From assembly GCA_037893225.1 (NCBI GenBank), contig JAZGUH010000378.1, positions 551,001 through 615,000 on the forward strand: a DNA stretch of 64,000 nucleotides, given 5' to 3'. Shown here one piece after another: positions 32,401 to 47,400 of the stretch. Within the stretch, counting starts at the first letter, position 1, and the number at the start of each line of letters is the position of its first letter. Position numbers and translations under genes: made by a program. This DNA comes from Hippasteria phrygiana. Its lineage: Eukaryota > Echinodermata > Asteroidea > Valvatida > Goniasteridae. The notes below the pieces were generated by a model that was not told the origin of the DNA, searched no databases, and was given only the letters and a program-made list of their open reading frames with translations.

Positions 32401-35400
32401 AAAAACGATACACGTCAATATCCCTATATTTATGTAAATGTTTTATGTAAACAAATGCACTTTTGTAGCCTTTCTTTCTGCGAGTCAACCCCAGTTTTGT
32501 GAAAAGGAACGTGACATTAAAGTTCATTTACATCTAATGAATATTCAACTCTGTGACTTAACAGGGGAAAGCATGCATGCAACGCTAACCACTGCCTGTG
32601 CGTGCAATCGACCTGTGTACATAGTACAGTACATGTACATGTAGCATTGTGCTTATGCAGATCTTTGTGCGAGAAATTAAAATGTCGGAAAGTGACAACT
32701 CCTGGAAACGGTACAACTTCGATGAATTACCTATGTTTAGATGAATATTACTCTAGTTGGTTCATGGTGCGGAGAGGACGGTAATAGCAATATAGTGATC
32801 ATGCTTGCAATGGAGCCGTATCTCTGGAGACACATTACTTACTTTTAGCAGCTTGAACAGCCGTCTCTGGCAGGGCCTGATGACGATCATCATCTTTGCT
32901 CTTCTGGCCCTTACAACATGACATTGAAAGTTCTTCCCTGGAGAAGAGGGTCAGGAGAAGATTTCACAGAACCACCTTCAGTCCTTTTGTCTCTTTGGAA
33001 GACAGTGATGATTTCACTGCATCCAGCTGTTTTTGAGTAATAAAAACACCTGGGTGCAGTTGAACTTTTTTTACGCCAAAACTCTAATAAAGGATCAAAA
33101 TAAAGAAAAGAATAATTAAAGTTACACCCCGAAAACTTCATTTTTAAATTCTGCAAAAAAAATTGGACTGAGCAGGGGTTTGAACCAGAGAGGTTCAAGT
33201 CCCGGTCCAGTCAAATTGTCTTTGCTCAAATGAAAAATTCCTTTCACAATATTTCCAGTCGGTTTCAATTGTTTGTGTCAAAACAAAATTGAGAAGAAAT
33301 GTCAATTCCGAAAAAGATCTGAAATTTGGGTGTTGGGGTCTGCAATCCTGCTATTCAACTGGAATAAATTGTAATTATCAGATTTGTAAGGTCTGGTTTC
33401 AAACAAAAGTTTGAGAAATCCAATACCTGAAGAAAACAACAGAACACAAAACCTAAAAAACTAATTAAAAAATATACATACATAAGTTTCTTCACACCAC
33501 TGCCATTTTTGTCAACTTGGGGGCTCGGGGTCGATACCTTGTCAGTCACCTCCCGTTGTCTTGGGCCCTGCGATGTGGAGGGCTTTGTTGTTGATGTTCT
33601 TAGCTGTGAGTAAAAAGATACATTTTAGTTGGAAAATTCAGTGTTGGCTTCTTCCTATTTCATACTTTGTGAGGAATTACTGTCCCAAAATTCCTTTTGT
33701 CTACTTTGTCCACATCTGCCAAATAAAAATTTACATAATTTTCATGTGGCTTTTGTTATTTTGTAATCTGATTAAAATCAACCACAAAAAAAAGAAGGTT
33801 CTGGCAAGAGGAAATGCTCTCGGTTACAAATATGTATAGAGGTAACTTCACTAAAGTCGACGGAATTAAAATTAACATTTTAAAAACAAAGATTTTCCAC
33901 TATCGTCCACTATCGTCTTTATCTACATAAACAAACACCTACCATGACATCAGCCCTATTTGCCTCCAAGAAGCTGACTAGGTGTTTCATGAATGTCACC
34001 TTCCTTGGTGTCACATCTGAAAGTAAAAAAAAGAGAAAATTAACATTAAAAGAAAACAGAGGCTCTTGACTAATGCCATTGCTACAAAATTTTGATGCAG
34101 CTGCAACATACTGGTTTGTGCATGATTGTACTGCAATTGTTTTGCACAGAACAAGAAGACAGAGTATTATGGATTGGCAGATATTACCGGATGGATTGCA
34201 GACAAGGGTATCCATTAGCTGAAATTATGGATATACCCATGTAAACCTAGTTTGCAAAAAATCATTAGTGGGGATGTGTTGATTGTGGTCCAGACAAGTA
34301 GCTAAATGGAAGAGCCAGTTGCACATTGACTGCGTAGAATACTTATATGGGAAACCATTAGTATAGGGATCGCTGTGCCATATAGTCTGAGGCATAGAAG
34401 GCCCATGTATCATCTGTGGGGTCACATCCTTTGGATGGCACTTTAAGCCAGAGGTCCCATGTGCTGGTGCAGTGCACGTTGAAGAACCATGTACGCTTAA
34501 GAGTAGGGGATTACCCGGGCGCAACTGGTTGTAGCAAGATATGCTGCAGTGCTTTGTATACTTAGGAAAAGGCACTCTATAATTTTTTTTTAATACGTAA
34601 TATTCTTAATATTCTTACCCGGGTACTGTAGCTGCACAGTAACAGTGTAATTGGATTTTGACTGATTGGGGAAGGTTAATTGGTTCGAGCAATGGCCAAT
34701 GAGCTCTGGTGTTGGGATGTGTGTGTGGCTGTATGTTTTGTTTGACATGCACTGAACAATGGGGTACAGAGGTAGAACAAACAATGGAGTCAACAACTTC
34801 TAAGGAACACATACATTGAATAATGTATGTTGCATAATTAGGGCTTGAATATTTTGCACATGAATACAGTTGTTGGATTTTGATGGGATGGGTACTGTAT
34901 GTCCCCATTGTTCATGCTGTGCATTTGGCCAAGTGTACCCACTCAATCAAAACCCAACAGCTAATAAGGGGGTGTTGGAGTTTGATGGGTTGTGTACTGT
35001 TATGGCAAGTGGGCTGTTGGAGTTTGACGGGTTGGGTATGGTAAACCAGCAACAGTCAAACATGGTGTTAGAATTTGACGGGTTGAGGAAGGTTTCTAGT
35101 AAAAATGCTTAGGGAGTTGGGGTTAAGCAATGAGTGGCGACAAAATGGGATTGGTGACTATATAGTCACGAACGTTACTTACTGTATGTAGCTAATTTGA
35201 AATGTACTGCCAAAGCACTTTTTAGTGATGGCCAATTTGTTGCGATTTCTTTAAAAAATGGTAAGCAAACTTTTAAAATTGAATGTGAGCAAAACAGAAA
35301 AATTATGATGCCAGATAAGGATAAGTAAAAAAAAAACGCATTGATCATCCCCGCCTGCATTCTTTTTTGAAGCCGCATCCATTTTTTTAGAAATTTGTTA

Positions 35401-38400
35401 TTTTTAATTTTCCTCCAAAAAACCCTAGATTTTTCATGTATTTTGATCAATTTACCAATTTTGTTAATAAGGTATTTGAGTTTTTCAATACCCAAACAAA
35501 ACAAGTTAAAATGTATTCTATGCCATCAATCAGCTACTATTTTCTGAATGGCGATCTTTGTTACATGTAGTTCGTTGAAGTGAAAATGCAATTGAAAGGA
35601 ACATGCATAAACAAATTGGGTAAATACATAGAACACTGTTTAACATGGATATTTTGACTCAACTTACATACTAGTAGAATAGCTAATAGAAAGCTGGCAG
35701 TCATTTGGAACTGAAAATTTGGCGGTCATTTTTAATTTAAATGCGTGGCGGCCATTTGGGGTAAAAATAACAAATAAATAAAAAGGCCCTCATCCTCCTC
35801 TTTTTGAAAAAAAAGGGACGATCAACTTGTTTTTGTTTTTTTACTTGGCCTACATGTAATTACCCACTGCAAATTTCCATAAAATTGCTATCTTTTGTCA
35901 CAAAAGATTACCAAACTACATTAATGCTTCTTGAGTTCATAAGCAAAATTGGCAAATGAATGGACCTCTGTATGACAAAGTATCTGCATAAATTGTGCAC
36001 TCCTTGCAAAGACTGAAAAAAAAACCACTCCATGTCCACTCACAGCCACATTTTGCATCACCCTTTGCTGCAGTCGTCTGAGCTTACCTGTACTACACTA
36101 TGCAGTGATTTCTACCAACTTTGTTAACTTTTTAAAAGTGAACAAAGAAAAAGGAAGTTGAACCTTTGACCTCCGGAATACCGGCGCTCTACCAACTGAG
36201 CTCTCTTGTCCTATGTTGGTATTCTCCCAAATTATCAGTGTCTTTTTGTTCGGGGGACGGGGGATGGGGGACGGGGGACGGGGGGACGGGGGTGGGGGAT
36301 GGGGGGACGGGGGGATGGGGGATGGGGGATGGGGGGACTAGTCAGATGTCATAAACCCATAATGCTGTATAGACAGGGATCTAGGGGTACACGTGCAATA
36401 CATGTATGGGTAGTAATTGAAAAAAATACGGGTACCCGGGTACCCGTTAAAGAAACCCGACCCAAAACTTCCAATCCCGGAAGATGTAATAATGTCTTTC
36501 TCTGAGATTCAAAAAGTCTGTTCTCATACAAAAGTCTGAAAAATGTCATGCCTGTCCAGTATTAAAACATGATCACTTCTCCGCCTTTTTGCGTGTGCCG
36601 GCACGTGCACAGGCATATCACAAGACGACTGGTAAATTCCCTTTATTGTCAACTTTCGTGAGCGTCATAAATGTGAAATCTGTGCTGGTTTCTCATGTAG
36701 TCTTATTTTAATTTTGGAAATTCCCGACAAATAACATTCAAAACCTTTCCTTTTTCATTGTCTGGGAAGTTACAATGTACATGTACTGTGCGATAATGTA
36801 AAGTTGTACGGGTACTCGATTCCAATCTGGAAGCGGTTCCTGACATGAACGGTCGGGTACTCGGTTCCGATGCACATCATGCCCCAATTTTACGATACAA
36901 CCTGGGAAGCAACATTGTGGGGATCACTCAATGAGGATACAACTTTTTAACTTAAATTTTGTCAAACAAACTACAAGGAAAACTGACTAAATAATTACCC
37001 AGGTTGTTGAATGAGACATTGGCTTGATCAGTATTTCCAAGGCCATCATTTCTTCACTTCTTTTCTGTTTTCCCTTTTTTTCAGGCAAGGTCCATGCTTG
37101 GTCTTTTTGAGAAGGACACAGCACTGTTCACAGGCTACGTCAACGGTTTGCTGTCTGCATTTAGAAGGGTGGTAGACTGCGAGGTACATGTATACCTTTA
37201 AATATGCCCAAGGCATTGGCCAGGAACCATGCCGAATCCATGAAAATCAAACACGGTGCAGTGAACTAATTATTCCACATTTTTGTCGGTCAAAGTTACT
37301 CTAAAAATTCTATCGTAACCCTGTGATGAGTATGTTAAGCCAACATGTCTTAAGCCCTGTCCGCACTGGACTTTTTTTGGTAAAATTTACCGAGACAATG
37401 AGTACTTTTCCCATTTTAAGTCCAGTGCGACAGCCTAGGACGTTTTCCTCTCAGTTACTTTTCCTGAGTCCAGCGGTTACTTCTACCTGGCAACTGCTGC
37501 CCAGGAGAACTGACCAGGTAACTTTTCCCGAGACGATAATTCCAGTGCGGACAGTGCGAGTCGGTAAAAGCGGCTCAGGAAAGCGTACATCCGGCCCGAG
37601 CGTGAGGTCATGCTACTTAGTACACCGGGACACCATGCATGCTACACCGGGACACCATGCATGCGCTTTGCATTGTTTCACCGCGGTGTACACATCAGCT
37701 GGAAAAATGAAAAGGCACGCGTAATTTTGGTCAATCGCGTCAATGTAGAAAGGTCACGCAAAGCGCCCTCATGAGTCCTTATATTGACAGCTCGGTTACT
37801 TCTACCACGGTCTCGGTAAAATTTTCCCGTGTCGAAAGTCCAAGTGCGGACAGTGGTCACATTTGACCATTTTTCATTTTACTATCGTCTCAGTAAAACC
37901 TTCCAAAAAAAACGTCCAGTGCGGACACGGCTTTAATTACTATCCTGTGAGACACCTCATCCTGTTAAGGCAGAATTTTCTGCTGTAGTTGGCTGAGTTC
38001 CTTTTACGATAAGCAGAGCCATGAATTTGGCCTGCAATACATTGCATATATGTCCAAAGACATGTAATCTGTCAAGTTTAAAGACCCTCCAATTCCAAAT
38101 TATGTGTTTTACAGGGATTTCAGTTTCAGGTGGAAAACTTTTCCCAAAGTGGGAAAACATTTTCATGCCTTTTCACACAAGTGAGAAAACATTTTCACAC
38201 CTTTTTACACAAGTGGGGAAAACATTTTTACACCTTTTCGCACAAGTGGGAAAATAATTTCTCACTTGAATTCAAGGGGTGTGGGGGAGGTGTGGGAGGG
38301 GGGGGGAGGTGTGGGGGAAATGTGAATGGGAATGGAAATTTTTTTCCCCAAAATTTCCCACTCCCATTCACAGTGTTAACTTTCAATTGCAATGTACTGT

Positions 38401-41400
38401 ACATGCAGGTTTTCATTTTGTTTTTCTAGAATGCATTATCAGTTGCTATCCAGACACTCTCCAAGAAACTTCAAGATTATGAAAAATTGGTGAGTTGTTA
38501 ACATCTGATCACACATGATCCTCTACTTGGGAGAATAAAATTACGATTCTCTTAACATAACATAAAAATAAAAAACATCAGTATATGAAGAATAAGCCTA
38601 CTTTTTCACCATCAGTTCTTGCCAGTTTCTTTGTTCACTTTGAAAATGTATTCAAATTTACCTAGTCAGTTTCCCTTGTGGATTATTTGACGAATTATAA
38701 GTTAAAAAGGTCGTATCCTCATTTGAGTGATCCCCACAATGTCGCTTCCCAGGTTGTATCGTAAAATTTGGAGTGATCTCTGGCTATACGGCATTCTGGG
38801 TTTATGACTTCCGACTAGCGCCCACCCGAACAAAGATACTGACAATTTGGGAGACCGCCAACATAGGGCAAGATAGCTCAGTTGGTAGAGCGCCGGTACA
38901 GTAACCCGGAGGTCGCAGGCTCGAATCCTGCTCCTGCCAGTTTCTTTGTTCACTTTGAAAATAAGTTAAAAAGGGTTTGGTTATAAGTACATTTGGAAAT
39001 TTTCTGTTCAAAGTATAGTTATCCGGTGTCAAAAATCTTTTTTTCCCCAATTTTTAACACTGTTGTGCATGCAGTTTTCTCGGCAGACCCAGTAACAAAT
39101 GGTAGATTTACATGTACTCTGGTGACAATCCGATACGATCTTACTCCTTGCAAGTCATATAATTTTATTAAAAAGAAATTTAAAATTCTTTCATATTTGA
39201 TAGCGTTTTCCACTGGGAAGAGATGACAGTATTTTAGCTTCAACTCTCAAGCAGTTTGCAACGACAATTGAAGAGGTAGGAATTATCACATTGTCACATC
39301 TGCAGAAAGGTTTCTTGGGGGACATTTTCCAAATAATACTGTTTTGTGTACATTAAAAATCTCCCCAGCCATTTAAAAATATTTTTGTTATATTTATTTA
39401 TGGATTTCATGATTACAACAGCAGATCAGCAATAAATCATATCAGATGAGATTGGAGAGAAGTTGTGGGATGCACCTGGTCTAAGGGCTTAATTAGGAAA
39501 AATTGTATGGTTCTAAGAAGCACCAGGGGTATTTCAATTCAATTCAGTTCAATAATAAGGGAATAAATATGTGCTGGGCCGGTTTTAAATGTACGTTTAA
39601 AACCGCCTTGGGGCCTGGGGCGCTTGATAATGACCCGAGTCGAAGGCGAGGGTCATTATCAGCGTCTAGGCCCCAAGGCGGTTTTAAACGTACGTTTAAA
39701 ACGGGCCCAGCACATATTTATTCCCATTCATAAAATACCTTTTTTTGTATAATTAAGCAATAACCACCGAAAAGTATATATTTCAAATGATTTTGTTCAA
39801 TTTTGTTTTACCTTGGTTTGTAAAACACCTCTTCAGCTATTTAATGGTTCGTGCCACGCGCGAGTAGTGCTAAACATTTCCTTATATGGAAATTGACGCG
39901 CGCGCGACGCGCTCGCCAGTTGGTGCAGAACGCAGCAGTGCTGGTGTAGTGTGAAATTATGGACTCTAAATACGGACGCATCGGTAGTATTGCGCTTGCG
40001 TTATTAGGAGAGTGACTGGTCGCTCGAGTGTTCAACCAATAAAATGGAGCAGATTTTGTAGGACTCTACATTTCGTGTGACACCAGGGAAAAAAACCGCG
40101 CCGTGTTTAAACAGCTTCCAGCCGTGTTTAAACAACCGTTTAAACACACCCACGTGACAGGCTCTCGACCAATAGGGATAGTAAAACTCGCTGAGGCATT
40201 TATGAATGGTTGATTAAAAACATGTCTAGCAGTTAAAACTGATTTGAGCATGTTAACCCTAACCCCCTTGGGAGTATGTAAAATAATATTGAAATTGATG
40301 GATTTAGCATGGTTAGGGTTAATTGATGATTTGTTTGTAATTGCTTTAACAAAAAAAAAATACAAATACTAAAACTAAATATACTTAACTCATTGAGTAC
40401 AGTTATTTATAATGAGGCACCGGGGTGCTGGGACGGCCTGTGCAGCCATGTGAAATGAACACGAGGCTTGTGCAGCCAAGCGTAACATGCACATTAATCC
40501 AACAGTGGATTGAAAATGCAGAGAATGGCGTGTATAGACGTCATCCGGTCTGGTGGTAATTTTGTTTTTTGGTGTCTATAGACGTCAAGGGTTAACGAAC
40601 TGTATAAAAATAAATAAAAAGGCATATATTTACGTATTTTGATAACTCTGGTTCTTTGAAGAACCACACTTCTACTTGCAGATAAAGGGCTAGTTCATAC
40701 TTGGAAGTAATCGTGGATGGAAACACAAAGCAAATTTGACGCCATGCAACATTTGCGGCAGAGATTTGCACAAGTTGAAATGTGTTAAACTTTCGCAAAT
40801 TTCGTGTTCGCGTAAAGTATGAACTGGCCTTTAGTCACTTAACATGGTACGTGTATCTGTAAATTTGTCTCCATTTGTACTCGCCACTGTGCAAAGCGTG
40901 GGTCTATATCTGTATGTCTGAAAATTGGGATTATTTCTCTGGAATATGATGAAGGGTGATAGGGTGGACAATTCAAAATGTGGCCAACCCCACCAACTCC
41001 GATTGTAACCCTTTCTACATGTAGAGTGGCGTTTAGCCTTGTATTGGGTGATGACAACAAACAAAAGCCTCAAATCACATTCAGTTGAGATTGTGATCGA
41101 GGATGTACATGTACGCGTGTATGTGCAGGCACTGGCGATGACATGGCATGACTCGGGTGCAGTTCTGATTACATCTGTCCACATTTCCTCAAAGAAGACG
41201 GGTCATTGATAAGCAGCAAGGGTCGATTCTGTTGACATTTAGCATGTTTAGGCAGATTTGTTGAGGATAGTGGAATGTATGTTGTACTGGGATTTTGTAT
41301 GATTGAGCTCTGGCTGTAATTAGATTGACAAATAACTGATTAATTAATTAACCCTAACCCGCTAGGCATTTTTACTAGGAAGTGTCCTCAACTTGTCAAA

Positions 41401-44400
41401 ATCCAACACTGTACATGTATGTGCAGTATATACATGTAGATGTACCATGGCACCTTCTTTGGACTTAGACAAATTGGGGCTTCATAGGAAAAGTAATGGT
41501 GCCAAGGAGCTACAGTCCTGAATCCATCAAAATTCAAAATTGGGGTAGTTATAGGGTTAAGCAATGTGTTCAGGGCTTATAATGCTGCAGTCATTTTTAT
41601 TGTCAAAAACACCAAGCAAGTGGAGTTTTGCCATTTCCAGTTATCAGTTCCATAGGTTATGATCACTTGCCTCTAAAAAAAAATACTCAGTTCAAAGTAT
41701 TCTTCACTTATAGATCTTGCTGATGTATTTCATGTCTGTCATTTGAGCTGAAATTTCAAGCAATGATGAACATCAAGATAAAAGTAGTACAGTTAGAAAA
41801 GTTCCGGAAATGATTGATGGCCTGGCAGTCAGGGGTAGTAGAGTCATGTGAGCCATTCAATACAAACGTTCTTTATACTGTTCTTTGTGTTACTACATGT
41901 ATAATAAGGTCAGCTCAGTTCACACTGCTCATTCGACTCAACTGAATGACCTGATGGTTCAACCGCTTGCGACGTTCAACAACAGTGATCTGACGGAAAT
42001 CGCAAATATGAAAGAACTTAGCCGCATGCTAGAACAAGGTAAGAAATAAGACTAAACGTACAAAGATTAATCTTTCAATTGAACTAGGAAAAATGGCTAG
42101 AGTGGGAATTGGACCTGCAGCCTTCGGATTACCATACCGGAGTTTTGCAACAAGTGAACTGTCCAGCCCTAAATATGTATATTGATAGTTTCCAAATAAT
42201 GCCAGCAGGGGTCCCACAGTCATGCAACATCCTGGAATTCTGTTATTTTACAAGGAGTCATGGAAAATCAATATTTCAAGAAAAAAAGCCATCGAAAAGT
42301 CATGGAATGTCACAGAACAATCCACATGGTTCAGTGCATTGTAAATCGACTCTTAACCCCTTACCACCGGGCATTACATGTACATGGGAGAACCCGGGGC
42401 GCCAGGCCGGGTTGTGCAGCCAAGCAAAATGGAAACAAGAGGCTTGTGCAGCCAAGCATAATGTACACAATACCCCAATAATGGATTGAAAATGCAGAGA
42501 TTGGCACACATAGACGTCAACCGGCCAGGTGGCAATTTTCAATCCGCACGTATTTGGGGCAACCAGTGGCAAGGGGTTAAGATGTAAACAATAGTGTAAA
42601 AATTGGTCATAGAAAATTGTTTAGATAGATTATTTGTTTTCCCCTGGAAAGTCATGGAGAAAGTCATGGAATTTAAGATTTCTGTTGGAATTACACTGTG
42701 CCAGCATCCTTGTCCGTGTGTAATGATTGGAAGTTATCAACAGTGAGCATGCAGTGTAGCTGTGGATCGTGCTCCCAAGTTAGAGTTCTGCCTTGAAAGC
42801 AGCAGTGTTGTGGGGGGGGTACGTCCCTGGGATGGGAAGGAACATTGTATTAACCCCTTGGGCATGGTATTTTACAGGAGACGTCGGGGTGTTGCAGCGG
42901 TTCTGGCAGCCAAATCGAACCGCTACAATGTGTTTGTGCAGTCAAGCAATAGCATGACATAAACAATAATCCAACAATGGATTGAAACTATACAAACGGC
43001 GGCCAATGGTGTCATCTGTCCTGGTGACACTATTTTTTTACGCCATATGGTGTCATCCGTACGCAAGGGGTTAATAGTTATTTTAATTATCAATTAGTAT
43101 AAAATTTCAAAAGAAATTCACAGGGTGTCTGGACTTGGAAAAGAATTGGCCTTTCTACCTACATGTATCTTGTTTTTGCTGAACTGAAGTTAATTATGTC
43201 CATTCTCTGGTACAAATTACTTATGTGGGCAATTCCGCGGTAACGGAATTAGATTTCAGAGGAATTTGGGCTGTATTTTAAAATGCGGTGGGTTAGTCTT
43301 ATGGCCTACCTGATTACAAATACTTTTATATATCTGGTTATAGTTATACCCCTGCTATCATGTCAAAGTAACTAAATTGAAACTTCATACAAGTGGAAAG
43401 ATCCAAGGCTAAAAATGTGTCGATAACAGATTTACGTCAGAAAATTGATTTTTTTGTCCCCCTTAATTTCCAAATAATATTCTATGAAATTATATAACCA
43501 ATAAAGATATTCCAAAATGGTTTTTGGTTCCTTGCTAAATGTAAACATGCATTTAGCCACTCTGGACATCTACATGTAATTTAATAGAGATTTGATCAAC
43601 TTTAAAATTAGTCATTGAACTCATTTCCCATACGGAATTTCCCATAACTGACTGCCCTATTATTATTGTCTTTATCTATGGATCATTTGATTTTTGAAAA
43701 TGAACAGCATTGCCGTAACACATGCATGAGGAATTATGTGGTTGTGCTTTTTCACCAGAACACGAAAATGCAATTTTGAAGTATTGTCGAGTTTCAAAGA
43801 AGAAAGAGAATGAGACAAAAGCGAGAATTGATGCAAACGACGAATTGTTCGCGTGCAGGAAAAAGCTTCTGCAGGTACGTTATGGTGGGTGACGCTTACA
43901 AGGGTTTAATCTTTTCTTGAAGCAGACGTCTCTGATTGCAGAGAACATTCTGTAAACCTGTAAGAATTTGATTTTTTGTTGAAAGTTGAAATCTGATTTT
44001 AGTTTTGGTATTTTTGTTGTGCTTGAGCGGCCTTTGAGTGCAGTTAATAGTTTGTGTCTGATTTTACATTCTTAAGTTTGAGTTATTTGAAATCAGTTTT
44101 GATTAAAAATATAAAAGAATTTCAAGTTAGCCCTGTCTCTGCATGAAAGGGTTAAGTTGGGCATGAAAGGGTTATAACATGGATAGCTCCATGGTTATAA
44201 GTTGGGCATGAAAGGGTTATAAGTTGGGCATGAAAGGGTAATAAGTTGGGCATGAGAGGGTATAAGTTGGGCATGAGAGGGTATAAGTTGGGCATGAGAG
44301 GGTATAAGTTGGGCATGAGAGGGTATAAGTTGGGCATGGGAGGGTATAAGTTGGGCATGGGAGGGTATAAGTTGGGCATGGGAGGGTATAAGTTGGGCAT

Positions 44401-47400
44401 GGGAGGGTATAAGTTGGGCATGGGAGGGTATAAGTTGGGCATGAGAGGGTGTAAGTTGGGCAGGAGAGGGTGTAAGTTGGGCAGGAGAGGGTGTAAGTTG
44501 GGCAGGAAAGGGTGTAAGTTGGGCAGGAAAGGGTATAAGTTGGGCAGGAAAGGGTATAAGTTGGGCAGGAAAGGGTATAAGTTGGGCAGGAAAGGGTATA
44601 AGTTGGGCAGGAAAGGGTATAAGTTGGGCAGGAAAGGGTATAAGTTGGGCAGGAAAGGGTTAAGTTGGGCACGAAAGGGTTAAGTTGGAAACATTAGGCC
44701 AGCTAATATTTTTCTATTTGTATATTTTAGGTCAATCCAGTCAATTGGCAGTTTGCAGCAGTTTGATTCAGTTTTTCAATTTAATCTTTCCCTGTAGAAT
44801 TCCTTAAACTACTACAATTCCCTGAACCTCCTGCAATACAAGCGCACCACCAACCTGCTGGAGCCCATGTTGGGTTTCTTCCAAGCTCAGTTGATGCTCT
44901 TCCGATTGGGCAAGGAGACGTTGACGAGGCAGACAGAGGAATACCTCGCCAACATCACAGAAAGTTTGCAAAGGTAAGCAAGTGAAATGAGTACCAATTA
45001 AATCTCGTGTTCATGTGATGTAATACTATGAATTTACTGATTTTTTTTTTTTAAATTGAAATCAGCCATAAGGCTACACGCCACCATGGATAAAGGGTTA
45101 CGATCAGAAGTGGTAGGATTGGCGACATTTTGAATTGTCAACCCCACCACCCTTAATTTTCCTCGACCCAGATCTAAATAGACGATAATTCTTAAATGGA
45201 TTCCAGTCAAATTTTCCCAATTTTCAGACCTGTAGACCCACGTGGCTGGGGTAATTTCCACCTTTGTTGAGACCAACTCACCTCTCTCCTTCAAAAACCA
45301 GATTCAGTTCTTTTTGTACGAAGACGTCTGCTCCAGCAATGAGGTGGTACGTGTAGTTGGCATGAATCCGGCCTGAGTTCCCTGTGGTTTTTTGTGTGTG
45401 TGTACTTGGGAGGACTCTAGGGCTGTCCCGAATATACCGAATATTCGATCGTCAAGCGAATATTCGAATACCATTTTGCCAGTTCGAATATTCAAAAAGA
45501 TCTATATGCACATATATATTACGCTAGGTTCGACGTAAAGGCGAAATCACATAGAGTTGTGCACAAATTTCTTTTTACTGTAACCTAACCCAAACTTTAC
45601 CTAATTCGACCAAACTTCAGAATTATGCTATTTAGAACACACAAATCAAAATAGAAACATTTGCGACAGTAAGATTCTGCCTAGAAAAGGTACCTAAGAC
45701 GTTAAGGCGAAAGCACTTTTTCGCCCAAACTTACATTTTCCCCTTAACGTGCACTTTTACACAACTCCATTTTCCCTTTCCGGTCGAATTAGAAAAATAC
45801 AGATACGACTCTGATGCTATTTTAATAGAAAAGTTGCGGCACTTTAGCAGTGTCAAATGCTGCATTTTTGTCAATCGTAACTTTTTGTGGACGGAGGTTT
45901 ATTGTTCCCGTCCGTAAAACCCTTGATACAACAGGGGCATGCAAAAAAATGCCGTTTGAACGGTCCATAATATCAATCGCCATACGTAAAACACCGGCGT
46001 GCTTTTACGTGCAATGTTTTTTTTACTGGTGCGGCATGCACTGAAAAACTTGATCGGCGAGTATCGAATATTTGAATATTCGGTCAAACCCAGTTTCGAA
46101 TATTAGAATACTAAATTATTAGAATACTAAATTATTCGAAAATGAACAGCCCTAGAGGACTCGAACCCACGACCTCCTATGTACTAGTACAGACGTGTTA
46201 ACCACTTGACCAGTGACCTTGCTGGGGTCGGCTGGCTAATTTTAATTCAATATAGCGTCATGCACTATAAGCAATGTCACCATGTAGAGTATGTTGTGTA
46301 AATTTAAATAAGGGTTTTGCCTTTCCCAACAGGCATACATGTCAAATAGGACTGCTTACTTAGTGCTTTCTGAGAGCCAGGTAGAAAATTAAGAGCAGAG
46401 GTCAAAGGTTCCAGTCCCATCAGAGCATCCCACATAATTATTTTTTCACAGGCTTGTAGGGATCTGGGTCATTCTCTAAATTAGGGGTCCATAAGTGTGT
46501 CCCTGTTACACCTGACCTGTGTTATTTCCCATTATGTTTCATTAAAATTGACTTCACACTATTTGTTTTTACTTGTTTGGCAGGTACGTTACTTTGTTTA
46601 AATCACCCTTGGAGATAGAAGGCATGAAAGAATTGCAAAATCCTATACATGTGACAGGGACACCAAAATGGGACCTCTAATTTATAGAATGAACCAGCAC
46701 TGAGTATACAGTGCTCAAGTTCATCAGGAAGGCCAACATTTCTTGTCTAATTTTACATCAAACTCTGTGATTTGTCTAATCATAAGTGTTTTACCGGTAT
46801 ACTTAATCAGGTTTTATTTCTGGATTTTCCTATCCATTTGTTAATTTCACTCACATAGCCGAGCCAAGTGTTCATCATGATTTGCTGATCAAACTTTACA
46901 ATTTGCTATTCAAAGTCGGTATTCTGTCCGCAAAAATCTTTTGTGCGCAGAAATTTGCCCTGAGCAAAATTCCAAGTATCAAAATAACATGAGCAGTACC
47001 AGGTGTATTGTATATATGGTTGCCTGCTTGGCCTGCATATATACTATAGCCTAGTCTGGGGTACAGTGCATTGTAGGTCCAGCCCAGTCAAGGTCATGTC
47101 CTTGAATGGAAAGTAATTTATCCCTGACACCCTTCAGTACAGTGTATTTTAATATGACCCTGCTTAATCCAACAATTCCCAACAACTGAAATGAGATAGC
47201 CTGCTAAATACAACAAAATTCAACAGCATATTTTATTGGGTTCTGCAGTGTACCACATACACACACCAGCCGTGGCATTTTGCTGTTACCCTGCCAAATC
47301 CAATGGAATCTAACTGAAAGAAGAACATACAAAAACATACCACAAGTATGCTAGATTAAGAGAGTTCAGGTTCTGCCATGTGAAAAACTGTAACAGTAGG

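Noticed and set aside
34225..34575. 116-codon minus ORF as part of the nested gene
   Set aside because: No splice borders in phase with the neighbouring exons, and the composition does not look like a folded protein.
37085..37183. APPL2 rather than APPL1 assignment
   Set aside because: The visible BAR sequence cannot separate the vertebrate paralogues; invertebrates generally have one APPL, so the symbol is used for the family.
38870..38942. tRNA gene
   Set aside because: The tRNA-like fold is good, but the anticodon loop lacks U33 and the sequence continues into a tail shared with several other copies, so it is a SINE head.
41913..41914. Alternative acceptor for APPL exon 5
   Set aside because: Using the AG at 41913 puts the exon in a frame with a stop after about 12 codons; the AG at 41908 keeps the BAR reading.
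44217..44683. 145- and 151-codon ORFs on both strands
   Set aside because: Product of the 21-bp minisatellite in APPL intron 6.
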